Source: Callaeas wilsoni (taxonomy: Eukaryota; Chordata; Aves; Passeriformes; Callaeidae). Taken from it: a stretch of DNA of 64,000 bases. Location: contig VWPU01006279.1 of assembly GCA_013398955.1 (NCBI GenBank), positions 57,501 through 121,500 on the forward strand. Reading direction: 5' to 3'. The notes beneath the pieces were generated by a model, which was given only the letters and a program-made list of their open reading frames with translations, was not told the DNA's origin and searched no databases. Below are positions 23,101 to 35,312 of this stretch, one piece after another. Numbering within the stretch: the first letter of the stretch is position 1; each line of letters begins with the position of its first letter. Position numbers and translations under genes: made by a program.

Positions 23101-25409
23101 ATCCCCCCTTACCTCATCCTTAATTGATTGCCAGAAATTTATTGCTTACAATTTCAGTTTTAAACCTAGCCTGGTCCATACCAGGAAAATTTGTTTTTAC
23201 TGTCAAGGGGAATAATTGAACTGGCTGGCCAACAATCTGACTTTGTTCACTTGTCTGCATCAGTGCCATTTCAGGGAAATGCATGGCACACGCTCATGCC
23301 AAGGTGCCCAGCCCGTGGTGGCTGTGTGTGCAGCCAGAGCTCAGGGTAAGTGACACAGTTCAGGGCTGATGGGGGAAGGGCCCCTGCCTTGCTCTGGTAC
23401 ATCTGTGTGACATCCTGTGGACTTTTAGGTCAAAGTCATGTTTGGCTTGAGTTCAGGAGGTACTAAGTTAATTTGTCACTTGAATGAGTATTGAGATTTG
23501 CTCTGAAAACATAGATTAATACTCTCTTATCCCTAATAATAATGTATTTACCAGGAGTTTTTAAATGCTTTTGCCCCAGATTTATTCCTGGAATGCTCTG
23601 CTCCATTTTTGCAAGTTAATTTCATAATTATTTTGAGAAAAACTTTTTAGAAACTTACTGATCCTGCATTGTTGGGAAAGAGGGGGATTGGTCTAATCTT
23701 AAGCAATGAAATTCCTTTTTTTATTCTGTGCTCTGCAAGTAGGCTTTTTCTTGTGAGTTTATTTTGCATTGAATCCAGAGTCACTGCCAGAACTGGGCTG
23801 AGAAATAACTGGACCAACATTCCAATTTTAGATGTAGGAACATAGCGTACATCAAAGATGGCCATTTTAATCATTTTACCTCAAAAAAAAAAAAAAAAAG
23901 AGCTTTATGGAAAGAAATATATACTCAAACAGATTAAGTGCTTTTCAGCAAAGCAAATTTGAAATGGTAAAAGTGGCAGTGAAACAATATAGTGACTTGT
24001 GATGCAGATTAGGAAAAGACCTCAGGTTTTGGGGATTTGTCTGCCTGTGGCCAGAGCTGTGCTAGGCTGCAGTGGAGTTATAAGAACAGAGAGGACTAGC
24101 GAAATAATTATATTTTCTGTTTCAAACGTTACTCCTCTGTCAGGGAGAGTTTCAGGCTAAAGCTGGGGCTTCGTAGGCTGTTAGACCCCTGCTGCTTCTA
24201 CTGGAAGCTTTGTGCAAGAGGGGCAAAGCCAGAACATCAGTTCATACCTTCACAGGAGAAGATGTGATTATTTGACTGCCTCTTCATCCCCATTCACGGG
24301 GCAAAGCTTCCAGACAGCCTTCGCTGCACCCTTCGAGCCCTTTTATCCAGCACAGGCACCTTCCCAGACTCTGGGGTGGATGTGCCTCGTTCACAGCAGT
24401 TTGGGAACTGTGGCTCAGACTGACTTCAGGCTCTCCCAGGTGGATAAGCACCAGGGATAATCAGAGGGCTAAATGAAGGCTCTGTGTTCTCAAACACCCT
24501 GACTTGCCCTAAGCGGTGTCTGGGGTTTTGCTGAGCACCAGACAGCAAAGCAGACTGATGTATCCTGAGAGCTGTACCAGGAAATACATCTTGCAATGCT
24601 CTCGTTGCAGCATTTGGAGAAGGGTTTGCTGAGGCACTGCTTGATGATTATTTTTCCTAAGAATCGCCTTCTCTGAAGAGAACAGCTTTAGATTAGAAAC
24701 TTGGCTTTTCTTTATGGTATGTAGTCATACAAGATTTTTAACTTCGTTTCAAGTTAGAGGTTTTGAGGGTATTTGAGAGTAGTGTAATACAACATGCCAG
24801 ACATTATTTGAAGGGAGTTTTGTAGTCTGTTGATATTTTACTTTTGCAAGCATTGTTAATTGTTTACATGGCTGAAAGAGCATCCTTTGACTGTTCAGAT
24901 GGAAATTGCTTTTTCCTACAGTTGAGAAGAAGAAACAAAGCAAGAATAGAAAAAAATCTTATGAAAAAAATATCAAGAAGCTTTAAATATTTAATGCTGG
25001 CCTAAGAGAAATGTAACATAAATAAAGGAATGAAGTGAAGGAGAACAGGAAAGATTGGCTTTTGAATGACCAAGTTAGCTTAAGACAATCTCAGGTCACA
25101 AAGAATAACTTTAGTAGCCAGTATTGGTGTATAAGATAGGTGATCCCATGGCACTCACTGAGAAAAGAATCAGAGACAAACCTAGATAATGAAGTAAGGC
25201 TTAAGAGACATTGAGCCAGTAGCTCAAAGATTATTGAAAAATTTTAGGTAGCAACTGGTTGGCTACATTATTCCTTTGGATTTTATCCATATGAGATGTA
25301 AGTGCCTTAAAATTTGTAGGTCTAAGAAATCACCTGTAGCCTTGCAGTACTGGCATGTTTGTTTAGCCATAAGTACAGATGATGACTTTTGGAGAAGTCA
25401 TCATCCTGT
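20151..25409. other. Intergenic DNA, no gene seen
   Basis: AT-rich DNA with an A17 run at 23883-23899 and a perfect 11-bp hairpin at 25378-25405. The ORFs are at most about 100 residues and none carries a domain I recognise. The A17 run has no retrotransposed gene body upstream that I can identify. Confidence 0.45.
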
Positions 25410-25614
25410 GAAGAGTGGAGGCAGAGCATGTCTGTGTATGTGCATATGATTCCAGGTGGGAATGGAAGCAGCTTGGGCTGACTCGGCTCTGCACTGCACC
25501 CTCAGGAGACAAGAAGAAGCATCACTGTGCCATACTCCTGTCTCCAGGTTTATTGGTGGGTCTCTGCCCCCACAGACCTCCCTGGGCTGCAGGGGCACGG
25601 CTGCCTCACCGTGG
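25410..25614. repeat. Left part of a GC-rich dispersed repeat (interrupted)
   Basis: The segment around 25550-25614 (ctgcaggggcacggctgcct and neighbours) is similar in style to the sequence that resumes at 26152. Both sides contain tgggctgca and a gcagggg word. From memory it resembles a repeat common in songbird genomes, but no database was consulted. The left boundary is not defined. Confidence 0.35.
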
Positions 25615-26151
25615 TGTTATAAATAAGAATTGATGAAGATGGCTTTCGTATGTGGAGTTTGTGGTTAAAAAGAATCAAGTCAAACCTGCTAATGATATAA
25701 ATAAGTTAATGGTTGTATGGTCTGTTAATAAGTTTGAGAAGTTTTATTGCCAATATTGGATATAATACCTGGGTGGCAGAACCTTCTGGAAAAATGATGA
25801 AGTAATGTGGTTCCAAAGAAAGGGGTGGAGGCCTTGACCATACTAACATAAGGGGATAAGTGGAGGATCAGTAGCTGACGACAAGGAGCCAGTGAGAAGA
25901 TCCCAAGACCAACGAGCCAATCAAGAAAACCCTTGGGAGACAAGATGTGGGTGGGGACTCGCCAAACCCGGGATGTAGGAACTGTGTTCCCCGTTAGTGG
26001 GTTCCCCATTAGTGGCCGCACTTCATTCTCGGTCGTGCACCCAGTGCTGTTCTCCTTTGCTTTGCGGAATTCCTGATCGCAAGTTTTATCTCTAATTTTC
26101 AAGTTAACTAATAAAACTCAAATTTTTCAAAGATGTGAGGCGTCGTTTCCT
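25615..26151 (+). mobile_element. LTR-like insertion, possibly a solo LTR of an endogenous retrovirus
   Basis: This block differs sharply from its GC-rich flanks. It has LTR-like features in order: a TG start at 25615; a 15-bp tandem duplication (GTTCCCCRTTAGTGG at 25986-26000 and 26001-26015); a CCAAT-type motif near 25917; an AATAAA-containing segment at about 26110; and then the abrupt return to GC-rich repeat sequence. Possible target-site copies are CCGTGG before and CCATGG after, with one mismatch, but the right edge then lacks the usual CA end. An alternative right edge at the CA of 26153-26154 gives no good duplication. No gag, pol or env sequence is recognised inside. Confidence 0.4.
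25986..26015 (+). repeat. 15-bp tandem duplication
   Basis: Two adjacent 15-base units, GTTCCCCGTTAGTGG and GTTCCCCATTAGTGG, differ at one base. Short duplications like this are typical of LTR U3 regions, which supports the LTR reading of the surrounding block. Confidence 0.9.
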
Positions 26152-26520
26152 CCATGGGCTGCACCTCGGGTTGCAGGGGAATCGCTCTGCTCTGGCACCC
26201 GGAGCACCTTCTGGAGCTGCTCCTGCCCCTCCCTCCTCACTGACCTCGGTGCCTGCAGAGCTGCTGCTTTCGCTTACTCTCTCCTCCCTCTCTGGCTGAA
26301 GTTTCTGTTGTGCAGTTCCTGCCTGTCTCTGAAATATGTTATCCCAAATATGCCACCGCCACTGCTGCTGGGCTCAGCCTTGGCCCGCGGCCTGGAGCTG
26401 ACTGGCGTTGGCTCCGTCAGACTTGGGGGGAGTTCCAGCAGCTTCTCACAGGAGCCACCTGTTGCCCCCTGTTAGCAAAACTTTGCCGCACAAACCCAGT
26501 TCCGTGGTCTGGAGTCTTAC
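26152..26520. repeat. Right part of GC-rich dispersed repeat
   Basis: Sequence such as ttgcaggggaatcgctctgc and cactgacctcggtgcctgca, followed by a segment ending near gccgcacaaacccag, matches in style a repeat I recall from passerine genomic sequence. It appears to be the continuation of the repeat interrupted at 25615. The class (LTR-derived or unclassified) cannot be told from this copy. Confidence 0.4.
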
Positions 26521-27939
26521 CTGTCAAAGCCTACTGTCACATCAACATTAAAAAGCCAATTTGGAGGCATGTGTTTAAATGGTATTTCTAATTGCTAAGT
26601 GTTTTCTTCTTGCCAAATGCGTACGTGTAGACAAGCACCAGCCCTGAGCTTCCAGTGAGGCAAAGACGATGGAAGCAGATCTGTGTCTGATGGGATAAGA
26701 ACGAACCAGGACAAGGACTCTGCCAGGAACTGCATGTTTTGGGAAGAACAAAGGAGTTACCCTGATTCATGTGCCAAAATTAGCAAAAAAAATTTGATTT
26801 ATGAACTCTTGTCTATGCAGCCTTCCTGGAAAACAAGGTGTGATGCCCTCTCAAGCACATCGCTGATGAGCAGCACTCTCAAATTCCCACCCCTGCGTAT
26901 TGCAAGGTGCTAGCTGTGGTCTTACCTAACTTTTTCTCTTTTCTGTGCGTTCAGGATAACTCTTTTGTTCCATTTTCAGCCCACACGCTGACACAGCTCT
27001 CCCTCTCTCTCTTTCCCCTTACACTGTTTTTTAAGCATGCTGTAAACTTATTCATTCCCTAAAGGCAAAAGCAGCTATCTGAGCAACACTTTGTCAGCAT
27101 AATACATTTACAGAATGCATATTTATGAACCTTTGAGCCTTTATTGTTCCAGAGGGCAAATAAAAAACATGAAAAGTAGCAATATAGTGTTTCAAAGGTC
27201 CCTCAAGGAAAACAAAAGTAGTTGGAAATAAATTTAGGGGAAAAAAAAGTTTTTCTCCAGAAGAGAACCTTGAATTAACACATACGAAATACGGGGTGGG
27301 AAAGACTATTCTCTTCTTACACCTATCCCAGACTCTCGTAATCCAACTTCTAAGAAATTTTAAGCTTGAAAAATGGTTTAAAACTTTACAAAATCATATA
27401 AATGGCACAGTTTAGATATATGAGTAAACCAGAATTTTTAAAGCAGCATATCTTGTTCAGTCATAATAAAGTAAACCAGTTTTTAAATGGAAATGATCAT
27501 CTGCATTGAAACATACCACACAGATGATCTGTGGTATGTGCCACAGAATTGCTACAGAAAAAAAGATAGCTGAAAAATCAATAAAATGCCCTAATTGCTG
27601 GTAGTTTAATTGACTCTGGCTTCTCATTAACTTTACAGTGTATACCTTGACTTTTAAAATTAATGGGTTGCTACTCATTATTGCTGATAATAAAATAAAG
27701 CAGGCTAGGCAATATTTGTGTTCTTACATGTGTCCATTAACTCAACTGTAATCAAAAGGTGGGAATACCAATGTTCCTAGATTATGCACCCAAATAATGA
27801 AAACACGAAGCGTTGTTTCCCTGCATGAAGAGTCCCATTTTAAAATGAGTGTGGCTGCCTGTAGATTTCATCCAAAGCAAAAGCTGGAGTGTGTGCCCAG
27901 CAAGAGAGAGATAATCCAGAACTGACTGGCTGCAGAACT
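26521..27939. other. Intergenic DNA, no gene seen
   Basis: AT-rich sequence with a (CT)n-like patch near 27001-27015 and a perfect 10-bp inverted repeat at 27511-27539. No gene or repeat can be named. Confidence 0.45.
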
Positions 27940-28043
27940 GTGCAATGTGCTCTGGGATGACCCTGCTTGGACAGGAGGTGGGACCAGGTGACCCACTGTG
28001 CTCCCTTCCAACCTGGCCCATTCTGTGCCTCTGTTATTCTGTG
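27940..28043 (+). mobile_element. CR1-type LINE fragment, 3' end, + orientation
   Basis: Shows the CR1 3'-terminal signature: a gaccaggtgacc-type segment, then gctcccttccaacctggccc, then the terminal octamer-type tail ATTCTGTG, present at 28020-28027 and 28036-28043. CR1 elements are 5'-truncated non-LTR retrotransposons abundant in birds and other reptiles. Only about 100 bases are recognisable, so the copy is heavily truncated and contains no ORF. Confidence 0.8.
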
Positions 28044-31000
28044 AAACTCAGCTGGACTCATCTCTATTACTTTTTTTGGCCTGAACTGGGGAAGGAGACC
28101 CATAGAGCTCCCACGGAACGATGCAGAGCGCCACTGACAGCAAAAACCAGCCTGGGGAGAGCCAGGAGCTGCAGCACGTCTGCCATAAGGTACCATGTGA
28201 TTTGTACGGAGGGGTGGGGACTGAGGGGAAGGTTTGGTTCCTGACTTTCACAATTTCACCAGTGGATTCTTCCTTCCAAAGGGCTGATGCATGTGTGGAC
28301 ATACAGGCTGTTCCTGGTTTTCAAAGACACACTCAAAATCTTGGGTGGCTCAAAGGAATGAAAAGGGTTGACTTTGTATGGGACACTTTACTGCGAGCAT
28401 GGGATCTGAGCTGGGGGTTTTCTGCTGACAGGGCGGGGTTTTTTTCCCAAGATATTTTTTCCATTATAATGGCACACTAGAAAAAAGGTCAGAGAGTTGC
28501 CATGCGAAAATTCAACACTGGTCAGAGGAGGCAACTTTAAATTTATACGTTTAGTTGTTTATGTATTTATGTATATGTTTAGTTGTTTTCAGTAGTCAAA
28601 ATGCCGCTGAATTCAGAAATTGTTTCACTGCCTCTAAGGCTGCATTTTGGCCATTATTTGCAAATAACAGATTTTTTTTCCCCCTTCTTTCCTCAAGAAT
28701 CACTCTGTTTTGCCTTGTGCAAGTACTGGACATTGAGAGCCCCAGGGAGAAGAGGTGGGGGATGGTTTGCCTCTGAATATCACTTTCCAGTGAATTGTGG
28801 TAATCATTTGTTAAACATGAGAACAGCTTGAAACATTACAACTGCTTAGGAGTAACTGCATGGGTAATGCACTGCTACAGTGGTGCAGGGACTTTAAAAA
28901 GAAAGGAAGTAAAAAAAAGAAGTGCAGTTATGTTTCATTGGTTTCTCACATTTTAGGTGTCACTAGCAATGTTTCTTTGCAGCAAGACATCTGTAATACC
29001 AAATGACTGTTTAAAAATCACAAAAGAAACTAAAATTAGCTTCTTGCAAGTTCCACAAACATGTTTGCCACTGGTGATTTTTTCTTCTGACATGGAGAGG
29101 ATTCAGGCTGCCGAGACTGGGCAGGTTTCTGCCTGGCTCTATTCTGTGGTTGAAAGAACAATGTCTTTTAAGGGTATGCAACCCCATTTATAAATATGCT
29201 TTAAGCAAACACTTTTCTGTTTGTCTTTTAAGAATCTCAGAAAAGCAGGATGTGCTGTTGGTGCCCCAGCCGTTGCCTGTCCCTGCAGCAAAGAGGCTTC
29301 CACGCCCTCCCTGCAAAGCAGTCCTTGTGCTGGGCAGGCACTGCAGGTGCCCAGGGCTTTGCAGGCCTGCCCTCTAAATATTTTAGTGGAAACAGAGTAC
29401 AAATGAAGTGTTAGGAAAATAGGATGGATTATGAGCCAAGGGAGGCAAAAGGAGGTGCAGTGGGAGGCGGGTATCAGGGATACTGTGTTAGCTCCATGTT
29501 CTCTGCACAGAGGGAGCATCACGAGGTGTGATCCACCCCTGTGGGACTGGTTGGGCACTTCTCTCATGGGGTAGGGGGGCCTGGATATTGTGCCTGAAAT
29601 GGGCTAAGCAGCACCTGCTGTCCCCAAACGCCACGCAGGGAAGCTCCATCAGAGAAGGCAGTAATGGGGAGGAGGGAGAAAACCCTCAAGAGATTGAAAT
29701 AAAAGGTTATTTACCATGAGCATCACAAATGAGGCTTAGCCTGTGACACACTCAGGAAATCTAGGTGAGGTGAACATCCAGTTCCTGTTGTTACCCAGAT
29801 CCCCATAGATTCCTTAAAAACAAACAAAGAAAAGAATCCCAAAACCACACAAAGTCCCCAAAAGACACCGCCCCCCAACAAAACAACCAAAAACCCAAGC
29901 CTGTGGCCATGATTTGTGGGACTCTGCCTTTTACCCTCATTCATGCTGCTACCCCTCCAAAATAGGACTCTGTGTTTTTGGCAAAACAGGAGGTCCTTAG
30001 AGAAGAAATGCTATGAACATACAAAATCTCTTACTAAGATGGGAACCACCATGAGACATAAAGATGATTAAATTAAAAAGAGAAAACTCAGTTTTCTGTT
30101 TCCTAGCTTTCTAAACAGCTTTTCAATGCTTTTTCACCAATGTGAGTCAAGCATAGACTATTCACATTCTTGACTCATTGTGAGAAATACTGATAAATGA
30201 AACGATCCACAAGTTAAAAAACCATACATGACTACACTGTCATCTTTAAATTCCCGACACATAACAAAAGTGGCAGGATGCAAATATGAGGCATTCTAGA
30301 TCAAAGCCATAAAAAGATTAAGATATTATTAAAAAAATATACAGTGAGTGACAGTAATGATAAATATTCTAAATCCAGTAAAATGAAAAATCTATAAGAA
30401 TCTCACTATTTCAGTGGTTGTACAGTGGGGTTTCAGAGTTCCAGATTACACCAAATTTTCGTTTAATTAGGGGTGTCTAGCACTGAAATAATCAAAATGA
30501 AACATTTAACATTATTTCTATGTAATAAAGGAATTAAGGGATAGTCGTCTTTGTACAATTTGCTTTTCTCAAAAAAGTGGTAAAAGTGTGGGAAAGGGGC
30601 CATATTGTCATTACAAAACAGAGACTGAAATGAGCTTCCTTTATTACAATGAAATTTGATGTCCTAAGAACTTACGTATTGTTCCAAAAAATTGTGTGTG
30701 AGGGTATTTCCCTCTTTTTCCTGGTCAGATTTTTCTGAAATAACAAAATCTTGAACATCACACTCAAAAGTGAGTCCTACCTGGGAGTCAACGAGGTCAA
30801 AACAGTTAAGATCAAAGAGCAGAAACTGAGCTGGGACAAGTTAAGGCCTTTTAATGTACCTAATATTTGCTTTGAGAGTTGCTACAGTATGAGTATATTT
30901 TAAAACTTGTAGCATTAATATTGTACCCAGGTTGATAATATTTTGGAGAAAAGCTTCTTCAACTTGTCTGACATGTTTGCTTGTAAAGTTCTGGTCAGGC

Positions 31001-32199
31001 TGTGTGCCCAAGGCTGTCCCTGGTGGCAGGGGCTGGCTCTCAGAGCTGCCCAAGGTTGGTGTCTTGTCTGCAGCCTGCCATTCCTTGTGGTTCTCCTGCT
31101 CTCTAGTTGTGGCTGTGTGAGTAAGCTGGAAACTGGACCTTTTCAAATGGGTGTTTCCTATGTCCAGCCTCTGCCAAAAAGGCATTTCCCCTTTGAAAAA
31201 ATAGAGTTTCTCTCTGTTCATAATCTGGCTGTGCATCAGTGACTCTGCTGTAAAAACAGTTCATGGAGAGGCTGATGTGAGAGTTAGGCCAAGTCCTAGC
31301 ACTGCCCAAGTGTAAGGAATGAGTTGAAATATTCCTCCTGAATTACATGTTTCTGTCTGACCAGTTGGTAATCTTCAGGCTGGCTCCTCCTTCCCTGCCT
31401 CCTTACTTAGGGCCCTTTGGAAGAATGAAGATCTGGCCTAATATTATCAAGGATTTCCTGGACACTGCATGCCAAATTAAAGGGGGAAAAAAAATTCGTT
31501 TAGAGAACATGTTTATTTAAAAGAGGCCATGCAGTTTTTGTTTTTGCTGAGAGCACAGTAATATGAGATACTGGGAGCCTAAGGTTTTAATATTATGCAC
31601 CTAAAGTATTAAAGAGTCTATAAAAGTGTGTCCAGCCCTATAAAATAATTTTCCTAGTGGAGCTGGTACCAAGATAAACGACAGCCTCAAGTGCTTGTCA
31701 GCTCTGTGGGCTCATTCCTCTGGAGTGCAGCTGGACCTGCCGCACCAGGAGGTAGATTATTGCCGATAGTCTCTGCTGTGCATCTGCTTTTTTTGTTGTT
31801 CTTGCTTTTTTTCCCCTCCAAGTTAGGTCAGTGGCTGCCTTTTTGTCTCTTTCCTTCCCTGTTTCTCATTTGTGCACTGTAGGGATACATATTGAATGAA
31901 CTGAGGAAAAACAAGGAAGAAAATCGGTAGTCCTGGCTAATATCCCCAGAGTTACCACCAACAGGTTAGACGACTTCTGTGTGAGGAGATTTTAGGGACT
32001 TATTGTTAGCTAGTTGCTCTTAAATATCCTTCTTCTTAAAGCTGGATTAATAGTAAATATGAAGATTGACATTCACTGTTTTAATTTTGGGGAGGGCTCA
32101 GTGGTCCATCTTCTTAAGAGCAGAAAATGAGTTTGGTTAGAGGGTAGAAAGCCTTTTGTTGCAAGCTTTCTGTGAGCGGGTCAGTAATACCACCCATAG
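28044..32199. other. Intergenic DNA, no gene seen
   Basis: Includes an A/C-rich low-complexity patch at about 29815-29895. The region 28048-28480 has several overlapping ORFs of about 84-119 residues on both strands without a recognisable domain. Nothing further can be supported. Confidence 0.45.
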
Positions 32200-33300
32200 G
32201 CTAAACCAAAAGCATTGTGCTCCTTGCTCAATAATTAAATGAGCTCCTCATTTCAGTGGCAGTGTCTAACACAGGCTGAATCCAGCGAGCCCACCAGCTG
32301 TGTACTCGCTCGCAGAAAGTTACTGCTATGATGTTGTACTGAATTTCTCCCAGTCATCCCAGTCTTATTAATGCCTCAGTATGGCATAAAGCTTCATTCA
32401 TTATTCATAATAATCCAGTCAGAGGGCACTCTGAGACCTGATAAATTCTCACCTAAATGACAACAGCTGACAGGGCCTAGGGTTTTATAGCCTTTCTCTT
32501 GCCATAGCAAGGTGCTGTGGGCAAAGGTCCAGAATGATCCTCTGCTAATGACCACTGTGATATATGAGCAGCTGCTGATTTTCTGACACGAAGTCTACTC
32601 TGCTGAGCATCCAACCCACCAGCCGTGAGCAGCAGATAAATATCTGACAGGCAATATACTTCAAGAACAGATCACGAAAGAAATCTGTCTCAGGTGGGAG
32701 AGAATAAAAGGGTTAATCCTGTGCTGGAGCACTGCAACATCAACAACAACAAAAATATCCAGGGGGCAAAAAAAAAACCCACCAAACCAGAAGTCTGTAA
32801 ATTCTGGCTGTGCTGATGTGGAAATGAGAATACGATTCCTGCTTCTGAAAACTCTTCCTTTCTGGCCCCCAGAGGGTTGAATAATCATGACTTTAGAAGC
32901 CTGTAAATTGCTTTATAAAAATCAATAATCATCTGCTGAAGGATATTAATTGCACTTTTTCACAAAGGGAAAAAGCTTCATAATATTTTATTGGTTTTTA
33001 ATGGGCTCTTTGATACCACAGGAGGTAAGTGAAAAGTCTCTTTCTTTTGTTCAGGCACAGATCTAGCTTTTCAAAGGAACGTATGTACCTATTTGAGTTT
33101 TAACTTCTCCCTTGTGTTGCGAGTTCAAATTAAAAGCAGGTGGAGTCCTTTTATTTAGTCCTTCTGTTTTACTTTCAATGGTGAATATTTCTCTATTAAA
33201 TCATCTTTTCTACATTATATTGATAAATGTATGACTTCTCCTGTGTTTCATTGCCATGCAAATTGAGAGGTTAACACCAGGAATTTGATCTTATTGACAT
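32200..33300. promoter_or_regulatory. Candidate conserved regulatory block
   Basis: AT-rich block with dense developmental-factor-like words: a GCTCA/TGAGC inverted pair around a TAATTA core (32226-32243), ATTATT and AATAAT arms near 32400, an E-box CAGCTG next to TGACAG at about 32465, and TGACAG again at about 32645. The texture resembles vertebrate conserved non-coding elements. Conservation itself cannot be seen from one sequence, so this is a hypothesis only. Confidence 0.25.
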
Positions 33301-35180
33301 ATAGCAGAAAAAATCAAGCTCCAAGTACTTGGAAAAGATTCAGGACTGACCTGGCCAAGTCTGATATCTTTTGCTTGTTAAAGTAAGTATAGTGAGTACT
33401 CATTTTTCACTGTGCCTCACCTTTGCTTTGGAATAATGAGCCTTTGAGGTGTTTAATGGTGCCATTATTGCATTTTCCACATCCACAGTGTTGGGTCTCT
33501 AGGCCAGGAGGACAATTGGTTGTTCTGCATAAGAGCTTTGCTCAATATGAATTTCTGTCCACTCCATTTAGAACCATTCAAGTGGCAAAACCAGGCTGCT
33601 CTGGCCCAAAACCATAGAGAGCTGGAGGTGAAAAAATGGTCTTTGCATGGCTAAAGTTCAAGGCTGGAAATTTATATTTTTTCAGTGGTGTGTTTTGACC
33701 CTACTCTCTCCCGGATTTGTATCACAGTAACAGAGATCCACAAGGTCAATGAGAATGTTTTCACCTCTTCCCTCCTTGTGGCGCCTTCTCGTTAGTGAAT
33801 GGAGACATGGACTTCACCTGGTTCCCAGATTGAACCAGTAGGTGGGATACCACCAGACAAAAGTCAAGTTAGAGGAGATGGGTCAAGTCTGGCACTGATT
33901 CTTAAGCTCATGTTATGTTGTGAACTCAGAACTTCTGTGCGGTGTGCCTGTTGGGACACTTCAGGACTCAACCGTTGACAGCTATGTTCACTGCCCTAGT
34001 GCTGCAGCACTGCGACTTGCTACAGGTTCCAGACTTTGACGGCCAAAGGCCACAGAATTTTACAATCTGGTGGAATTACAGGAAAGCTTAATTTTCCCGT
34101 TTGAAATAATTCCGGCAACCTTACTTGGCCTTATTTGGAGAACAAGTTTTTCTAGTATTTCTACTAAAAGTGACACAGACTATTTACATATGAAGTGTGC
34201 TGAACTATAAGAATCATCAATATATTCCAGACAAGTTTAGGCTTCGTTATGGGCAAACATTCCTGGAATATCCCATGGTTGCCAGAACAACTTGCAGCTG
34301 TAACCAAAACATTTGTCACTCTTGCTGGGTTCTTCTGTTTGCCTCCTCAGACACTTCTTCCACTAGAAATAAACAAAATACGACCTTTACTTAGGGTGAC
34401 CCACACCACTCAGAATACTGACTTGTTGAAGGCAGCCTGACCTGCAATTTGTCAGGCCAAGGTACCGAATTTTGCAGTTGTCCTCTGTTGTCTTCACCGA
34501 TGTCTTCATTCCTTCACCTTGCTGCTGCTCCCCGGATGAACACAGTTGGTCAATGTGTTCTTTGTTTGAGTGTTAGGAAGGTGATGGGGAAAATGTTCTG
34601 ATGGGTGTGGTAGACCAAGGAAGACTTTTCCTTGTTACTTTTTCTTGTTGAAGTTTCTACCTCAACAAGAGGTAGAAAGGTATGTCATTAATCCTCATGG
34701 ACATGAACAGTTGCCTGTAAGATTTTTTTTGACCATGCAGACAAATCGCCTCTAGTGTGAGATTGTCTCATTCAAGAGACCATCACTGAATGTCTCCCGA
34801 GTTGCTGACAACCCTGCTTTCTGCCTGGGGACTTAGTATTACGATTTTTCAAATGCTTTTCTACCTAAGTGTGAAAATGGTGGTTTTCTTTGTGGTTTTG
34901 TGCTTAGTTAGGTTTTCTTTTTTTTTTTTTTTCCCCAGTAGAGCATGCATGTTGATTTTCATCTGCTTGAAGGACCTGGAAGTTATTTTTGTTTAGTTGA
35001 GTCAAAATTTCCTACTCCCATAAGCAAGGGCAGACAAAATGTGGTCTAAAAATACTCAAAAAAACAAACTAAGAAGCATTGCAAAAATAATTTTATTAGA
35101 AAATAAAACTGCGTTCGTAAATTCATTAATTGTAGCGTATGCTTTTGAAAATCAAACTCTATATTTAAATGCAAACATCC
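33301..35180. other. Intergenic DNA, no gene seen
   Basis: Contains a 14-bp perfect palindrome (33998-34011), overlapping alternative hairpins at 34643-34678 and a T15 run at 34918-34932 followed by ccccag. No coding region is recognised. Confidence 0.45.
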
Positions 35181-35312
35181 ACAGAATCATGGAATGATTT
35201 GTGTTGGAAGAGATCTTAAGGATCATCTGGTTCCAGTTCCTCTGCCATGGGCAGGGCCACCTTCTACCTTCTGCTAGACCAGGTTGCTCAAAGCCCCATC
35301 CAACCTGGCCCT
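35181..35312 (-). mobile_element. CR1-type LINE fragment, 3' end, - orientation
   Basis: Reads as the reverse complement of a CR1 3' end. The inverted tail is acagaatcatggaatgattt, followed by ttggaag, gatcatctggttccag, ctgccatgggcagggccacc and ccccatccaacctggccc. This is the standard avian CR1 3' consensus order in reverse. The copy is truncated to about 130 bases. Confidence 0.88.

Noticed and set aside
23883..23899. A17 run as the tail of a processed pseudogene
   Set aside because: No gene-like sequence upstream could be recognised and no target-site duplication was seen.
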